Under the pieces are notes generated by a model, which ran no database searches, was not told the origin of the DNA, and saw nothing but the letters and a program-made list of their open reading frames with translations. Both the position numbers and the translations under genes were made by a program. Below are positions 59,811 to 64,000 of a stretch of 64,000 nt of DNA, one piece after another (within the stretch, counting starts at the first letter, position 1; each line of letters opens with the position of its first letter). Source of the DNA: Microbacterium sp. SA39 (lineage in GTDB: Bacteria; Actinomycetota; Actinomycetes; Actinomycetales; Microbacteriaceae); NCBI RefSeq assembly GCF_000967865.1, contig NZ_JXRU01000035.1, positions 62,001 to 126,000 of the forward strand, written 5' to 3'.

Positions 59811-60413
59811 TCAGATCCAACCGCGCTCCTCGGCGATGAGCACGGCCTGCTGCCGGGTGCCGACATGCAGCTTGCCGAGGATCACAGAGATGTGATTGCG
59901 CACCGTTCCCGGTGCCAGCGCGAGAGTGCGGGCGATCTGCCCGGTCGTCTCACCACGTCGTCCGGCCCGCAGCACATCGAGCTCACGGTCGGTGAGCGGC
60001 GAGCGCTCGTCGCTGAGGGCGTCGGCGGCGATCTCCGGATCGACATAGCGCGCTCCGGCAGCGACCCGGCGGATCACCGCCGCGACCTCGTCGGCACCGC
60101 GCGACTTCGGCAGGAATCCCGCGACTCCGGATGCCAGCGCCCGGCGCAGCACTCCCGGCCGCGCGTGACGCGTGACCACCACGCACCGCGTCGCGATCGC
60201 CTTGTTCAGCCGCTCCGCGACCTGCACGCCGTCGAGCCCCGGCATCTCGAGATCGAGCAGGCACACGTCGGGCTGCAGGCGCAGAGCTTCGGCGACGGCC
60301 TGCTCCCCGTCCGCGCACTCCGCGACGACGTCGATGTCGTCCTCCAGCCGCAGCAGGGCGGCGAGCGCGGACCGGATCATGCCCTCGTCGTCCGCGAGCA
60401 ACACCCTGATCAT
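59811..60413 (-). CDS. NarL/LuxR family response regulator
   Basis: A 200-residue regulator. The receiver domain has ADDE, the phosphoacceptor aspartate 54 in VCLLDLEMPG and the lysine in GFLPKSRG. The C-terminal LuxR helix-turn-helix is LTDRELDVLRAGRRGETTGQ followed by IARTLALAPGTVRNHISVIL. The ATG at 60413 overlaps the kinase stop (ATGA), so the pair is coupled. Targets are unknown; the neighbouring export-type gene is a guess. Confidence 0.93.
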   Translation of the reverse strand: MIRVLLADDEGMIRSALAALLRLEDDIDVVAECADGEQAVAEALRLQPDVCLLDLEMPGLDGVQVAERLNKAIATRCVVVTRHARPGVLRRALASGVAGFLPKSRGADEVAAVIRRVAAGARYVDPEIAADALSDERSPLTDRELDVLRAGRRGETTGQIARTLALAPGTVRNHISVILGKLHVGTRQQAVLIAEERGWI

Positions 60414-61624
60414 TGCATCTCCTCCCCGGTCGAGGGCACCGTGACGATCACCACGAACTCGTCCGCCTCCGCGCGCACGTCGAGAGTGCCCTGCGCCTCC
60501 TCGATCCTCCGGCGGATGCCGGCGAGGCCCGAGCCGTCGTCTCCGACATCGAGGCCCGGCACCGCGTCGTTGGCGATCTCGTAGCGCCAGGCATCCGCTG
60601 TCCTGGTGAGGGCGAGGTGAGCGCGGCGCCCTCCCCCGTGCCGCAGCACGTTGGTCGTCGTCTCGCGGATCACCGGACCGAGAGCGGATGCCGGTGCGGC
60701 GGCGGCCCCGGGATCGATGACGGCCTCCACCTCGAGGCCAGCGGCGCGCAGGAGGTCCCTCGCATTGGCGAGCTCATCGCTCAAGGGGACGGAACGGTAG
60801 CGCGTCGCCAGGTCTCTCGTCCCCTGGCGCGCCTCGTCCACGCTGACCCGCGCGGCACGGAGCTGCTCCATGCCGGCATCCGGATCGCGTGGCAGCAGCC
60901 GCTCCGCGAGTTCCAACTGCAAAGCGATGACCTGGAGATGGTGCCCCTGCAGGTCGTGCACATCGGTCGCGACGCGCAATCGTTCCTGCGTCGCCGCGAG
61001 CCGGGCTTCCGACGCCCGGGCGCGATCGAGGGTCACCATCACGTCCCAGAACCACAGCGAACTGACGGTCATCGACGGCAGCAGGGCCCCCATCGCGAAA
61101 GGCACCAGCCAGGGAGTCCCCGCACCGAGCACATCGGCGGATGCGTCGACGAAAGCGAGCACCCCCAGGAGCACGGTCGCGGCGATGACCACCCGGAAAC
61201 GAACCCCGCGGGGCCAGTTCAGCAGCACCAACGACTGCACGAGAGGCATCGCGGCCAGCTGCCAGCTGTCGGCCAGTGGCCCGGCGACCGCGCCGAACGC
61301 GGCGGCGACGAGCAGGGGGAAGGCGAGTCGCCTCCACGGAACTCCCGGTCCCGCATCGATACGGTGGCGATAGTCGAGCAGCAGCAGGAGGGTCGACGCG
61401 CACCAGATCACTCCCCCGACCGCGATGAAGAGCACGAGAGCCCCGCGCGTATCGGTGGCTCCGACAGTGAGCACCCAGAAGCTCATGACCATGAGCTCGA
61501 TGAACAGGACTGCGGATGCCGTGTACCACCACGTGGCGTTGACTCCGCGGGTCAGGTACAGGGCTCCCGGGTACGGTTCCTCGGGGGCGACGGGCTCGGT
61601 GCTGCTGGTCACGCTCAACACCAT
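60410..61624 (-). CDS. NarL-type sensor histidine kinase (DesK-like)
   Basis: A 404-residue kinase. Five or so membrane segments at the N-terminus (about residues 28-200) are followed by a HisKA_3 dimerisation helix with the phosphoacceptor histidine in ATDVHDLQGHHLQVI. The ATPase domain has ETTTNVLRHGGGRRA and DDGSGLAGIRRRIEEAQG. The signal is probably sensed in the membrane. ATG 61624 is tentative; no clear ribosome binding site is visible. A perfect palindrome lies 6 bp upstream. Confidence 0.92.
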   Translation of the reverse strand: MVLSVTSSTEPVAPEEPYPGALYLTRGVNATWWYTASAVLFIELMVMSFWVLTVGATDTRGALVLFIAVGGVIWCASTLLLLLDYRHRIDAGPGVPWRRLAFPLLVAAAFGAVAGPLADSWQLAAMPLVQSLVLLNWPRGVRFRVVIAATVLLGVLAFVDASADVLGAGTPWLVPFAMGALLPSMTVSSLWFWDVMVTLDRARASEARLAATQERLRVATDVHDLQGHHLQVIALQLELAERLLPRDPDAGMEQLRAARVSVDEARQGTRDLATRYRSVPLSDELANARDLLRAAGLEVEAVIDPGAAAAPASALGPVIRETTTNVLRHGGGRRAHLALTRTADAWRYEIANDAVPGLDVGDDGSGLAGIRRRIEEAQGTLDVRAEADEFVVIVTVPSTGEEMQ

Positions 61625-61630
61625 ACGGGT

Positions 61631-61644
61631 GTGACAGATGTCAC
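61631..61644. promoter_or_regulatory. Perfect palindrome upstream of the kinase gene
   Basis: GTGACAGATGTCAC (61631-61644) is a 6+2+6 palindrome 6 bp upstream of the kinase start codon and about 80 bp before the divergent export gene. It could be the binding site of the response regulator (autoregulation). Confidence 0.45.
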
Positions 61645-61724
61645 GGTCGCGGCGGGCGATCCACCCGGGAAGCGGTGACGCTCCGGCACTGTCACCCGAG
61701 GCGCCGGAGCGATGGACTGTTCTC

Positions 61725-62279
61725 ATGAACCTCATCGAGATCTTCCAGAACTGGGTCGCTCAGGTCCCCGACCTCGTGCAGCCGCTCATCGTCGCCCTCG
61801 CCGGCGCGATCCCCTTCATCGAAGGAGAGGGGGCAGCGAGCATCGGCATCATCGGCGGCATCCACCCTGTCGTCGCCGCCATCTCCGCGATGGTCGGCAA
61901 CTTCCTCTGCGTCGCAGTGCTCGTCCTGGCGAGTTCGGGTGCGCGCAGCGCCATCAAGAATCGCTCACGCGTCACCGAGCCCGCCCTCGTGAACGGCGGG
62001 TCCGGCACGGATGCACCGGCTGTGACGGACGGCGCGGCCCCGGAACCGGACCGCAAAGCCGCACGCCGCGAGAAGTTCCAGCGGGCCTTCGAGCGCTACG
62101 GCGTTCCGGGTGTGAGCCTGCTCGGTCCGCTGCTGCTCCCGACCCAGTTCACCGCGACCATGCTCGCCGCGGCCGGAGTCGGCAAGGCGCGGGTGCTGTT
62201 CTGGCAGGCCCTCGCCATCATCGGCTGGACCACCGCCGTGGCCGTCATCGTCGGCGGCGCGGTCTACGCCGTCCGCTGA
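61725..62279 (+). CDS. Small multidrug export protein-like membrane protein (COG2426)
   Basis: A 184-residue membrane protein of the Sm_multidrug_ex/DedA-like group. LIVALAGAIPFIEGEGAASI is the re-entrant acidic motif, and a second GVPGVSLLGPLLLPTQFTAT is typical. A charged cytosolic loop (about residues 75-120) separates the two halves. It is divergent from the two-component pair. Whether it really exports drugs is not shown. Confidence 0.85.
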   Translation: MNLIEIFQNWVAQVPDLVQPLIVALAGAIPFIEGEGAASIGIIGGIHPVVAAISAMVGNFLCVAVLVLASSGARSAIKNRSRVTEPALVNGGSGTDAPAVTDGAAPEPDRKAARREKFQRAFERYGVPGVSLLGPLLLPTQFTATMLAAAGVGKARVLFWQALAIIGWTTAVAVIVGGAVYAVR

Positions 62280-62422
62280 GTCGGACCTGCCGACGACGGA
62301 TTTCGTGGACTCGCGTCATGATCTCGCGATACCGGGGTCTTGCTTATGACGGAAGGCGGGCCTTTGGGGATATCGGTCCCGCACCGTCAACCGGCCGCCC
62401 ACCCCTCACATCGAGCGGCCAT

Positions 62423-62452
62423 CGGGTGGGGTCCTCCCCAGGACCCCACCCG
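62423..62452 (+). terminator. Strong intrinsic terminator
   Basis: CGGGTGGGGTCCT (62423-62435), loop CCCC, then AGGACCCCACCCG (62440-62452) form a perfect 13-bp stem, followed by CTTCTCGTTCTT. The 140 bp between the export gene stop and this hairpin hold nothing recognisable. Confidence 0.8.
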
Positions 62453-62516
62453 CTTCTCGTTCTTCGTCGTCATGATTCCGTCGTGACAGCCGGATCGATA
62501 TACAGTGTTCGGCATC

Positions 62517-64000
62517 GTGCGGGAAGCCGGACGAGCACGGCAGGAAGCGCGAGGACCGATCATCAGCATCGACGAGGACGCTGCCGCCCCCACGGATGCC
62601 GAGCTGCTCCACCGCAGTCGCCAGGGTGATCGACGCGCCTATTCCGAACTCTGGCGCCGGTACTCGCCCATCGCCGTCGCCTATGCGCGCAGCCTCGGTG
62701 CGGCGCCGCCGGATCCGGAGGATGTGGTCTCGGACGCATTCCTGAGCATCCTGCAGCTGCTGCGTGCGGGCAGAGGCCCCGAGGAGAGATTCCGGCCGTA
62801 TCTGCTCACCACCGTGCGGAACACCTGGATGACCGCCGCCCGCCGCACGCCGACGACCGTGCCGCTCGAGGACGTGGAACCCCCGCATTCGCTCATCGGG
62901 ACGATCGAGCCCGAAGCGATGGTGGACTCAGCGGCACTCGCCGAGGCCTTCTGCGCTCTGCCGGAACGCTGGCAGCATGCGCTGTGGCTGAGTCAGGTGG
63001 AGCGCCTCCCGCCGCGGGAGATCGCCGAGGCACTGGGTCTGCGGGCGAACGCGGTGTCGGCCCTGACGTACCGCGCGCGGGACGGGCTGCGCAAGGCCTG
63101 GATCAGTGCGCATCTCCGTCGCGCGCCGGCCGGCTCCGTCCATGCGCGCGTGATCGAACTGCTCGGCGCCTATGCGCAGGGCGACCTGGGGCCACGTCCG
63201 CAGAAATTCGTGACCGAACATCTCGCCTCCTGCGCCGACTGCCGCGAGGCAGCAGGAGAGGCTCGGCGCCTGGCGCGTGCCATCACCCTCGGTCCGCTTC
63301 TCGTGGGCGGCGCAGGGCTGGTCATCGCCCCGGGGCTCTTCTCCGTCGGCGAGGCGTCCGCGGCGGTCGCCGTCGCTGCACCGGTGCTCTGGCCCGCCGC
63401 TGCGGCCGTCGCCGTGGCCCTCGCCGTCGGGGGCGGCCTGCTCGTGCGCACTCCCCCGGCGCCGGATGCCGCGGGGGCCGGTGTCCCCGCGGTCGCGCTG
63501 CCTGCACGGGAGGCGCCGAAAGCATCCTCCGACGACGTGCTGCCGGCTCCGGCGTCGTTCACCCTGCCGGACAGAGCATCGGTTGTTCCTGGCCCGCCGA
63601 CGGCGACTCCGCCGCCGGGAAGGGCCCCCGCGATCCCTCCGATCGTTCCCGCTCCTGCGGCCCCCTCCGACCCCCCACCGGTCGACGGCGGAGGCGAGCG
63701 GGTCGACCACGCCGTGCCGGACGCGCCCGCGGCGGAGTCGTCGAGGTCAGTCGCTCCCTCGCCCACGTCCGCGAGAACGGTCGCCTCCACCTGGTACCTG
63801 TCCGTCACGGTCGAGCAGGTCACCGCGGATCCGGCATGCCAGCCGATCGCACGGATCTCGGTCTCGGGATCCCCCGGCGCCCTCGTCGCCGTCCTCATCG
63901 ATGGCGACGTCGTCGGCACGCCTGGGGAACTCGCCCCGGACGGCGCCTGGTACGGCGAAGTCACTCTCCCCGCGGGCGTCCGACACCACACGGTGTCACT
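62517..64000 (+). CDS. ECF sigma factor with C-terminal zinc finger, membrane and extracellular part (incomplete)
   Basis: An ECF sigma factor read from GTG 62517 and open to the window end (494 codons). Region 2 is AELLHRSRQGDRRAYSELWR to DPEDVVSDAFLSIL. Region 4 is ALPERWQHALWLSQVERLPP and REIAEALGLRANAVSALTYR. Then come a zinc-finger like that of anti-sigma factors (EHLASCADC), two hydrophobic segments (VGGAGLVIAPGLF and AVAVAAPVLWPAAAAVAVAL), a proline-rich linker and an outside beta-rich region (YLSVTVEQVTADPACQPIAR onward). Sigma and membrane sensor are thus in one chain, as in some actinobacterial ECF groups. GTG 62505 is another start; TATACA (62499-62504) may be the -10 box. Confidence 0.88.
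   Translation, partial: MREAGRARQEARGPIISIDEDAAAPTDAELLHRSRQGDRRAYSELWRRYSPIAVAYARSLGAAPPDPEDVVSDAFLSILQLLRAGRGPEERFRPYLLTTVRNTWMTAARRTPTTVPLEDVEPPHSLIGTIEPEAMVDSAALAEAFCALPERWQHALWLSQVERLPPREIAEALGLRANAVSALTYRARDGLRKAWISAHLRRAPAGSVHARVIELLGAYAQGDLGPRPQKFVTEHLASCADCREAAGEARRLARAITLGPLLVGGAGLVIAPGLFSVGEASAAVAVAAPVLWPAAAAVAVALAVGGGLLVRTPPAPDAAGAGVPAVALPAREAPKASSDDVLPAPASFTLPDRASVVPGPPTATPPPGRAPAIPPIVPAPAAPSDPPPVDGGGERVDHAVPDAPAAESSRSVAPSPTSARTVASTWYLSVTVEQVTADPACQPIARISVSGSPGALVAVLIDGDVVGTPGELAPDGAWYGEVTLPAGVRHHTVS

Noticed and set aside
1-64000. tRNA, rRNA, CRISPR array, insertion sequence or prophage
   Set aside because: I looked for T-loop boxes, regularly spaced repeats, transposase motifs and phage structural genes and found none. 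The repeats seen are short palindromic elements.

Overview
The window is chromosomal DNA of a very GC-rich Gram-positive actinobacterium, most likely a member of the Microbacteriaceae such as Microbacterium. This is inferred from the base composition, the frequent GTG and TTG starts, the many ATGA/GTGA stop-start overlaps, the tiny ribosomal protein bS22, a BldC-like regulator, system II cytochrome c maturation, the TM0106-type nuclease-helicase and a dispersed GGTCGTTGAGCGAGCG repeat. No rRNA, tRNA, CRISPR array, insertion sequence or prophage is visible. The layout is dense and housekeeping-like, with broken genes and intergenic palindromes as the main irregularities.

Left part (1-13 kb): the end of menC; a TetR-controlled export locus in which an MMPL transporter carries a decayed ABC-ATPase-like tail and overlaps a YhgE/Pip membrane protein gene; a 2H phosphoesterase; an alpha/beta hydrolase; and a leftward cytochrome c maturation operon (TlpA/ResA-like thioredoxin, ccdA, resB, ccsB). 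Upstream of that operon are a histidine phosphatase and a small membrane protein gene broken by a one-base frameshift.

13-32 kb: aspS; a TSUP exporter; a GNAT enzyme; a complete four-gene ABC importer (binding protein, two permeases, ATPase); a one-repeat YegP protein; a leftward amino-acid ABC importer; a chained Dabb, glutaredoxin-like and rhodanese set; bS22; a BldC-like regulator; an ArsR regulator; a TrkH/TrkA-type potassium uptake pair; proC with two small companions; a CDF metal transporter; tadA and upp.

32-50 kb: a GNAT gene interrupted by an in-frame amber codon; a RecB-like nuclease-helicase; nadE; a nucleosidase; sbcCD; a probable leaderless Met/Cys-rich leader peptide followed by a structured untranslated region and an orphan winged-helix regulator; an AlkA-like glycosylase; and a siderophore uptake operon (binding protein, two permeases, ATPase) divergent from a siderophore-interacting reductase, with a DtxR/IdeR-like iron box between them.

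50-64 kb: rtcB; a YjbR/MmcQ protein; an MFS transporter; an M20 peptidase; a short-chain dehydrogenase remnant with an internal deletion; a FUSC-like membrane protein; small unknown genes; a thioredoxin-like protein; a VOC protein; thrC; a NarL-type two-component pair; a small multidrug export protein; and the start of an ECF sigma factor fused to a zinc finger, membrane segments and an extracellular part, running off the window end.

The best candidates for something undescribed are the leader peptide-winged helix locus near 43.2-44.2 kb and the MMPL-pseudoATPase-YhgE locus at 1.4-6.3 kb. The repeat element read through inside ccdA and the nested palindrome covering the ribosome binding site at 16.9 kb also deserve attention. 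Everything here was read by eye, with no database search.
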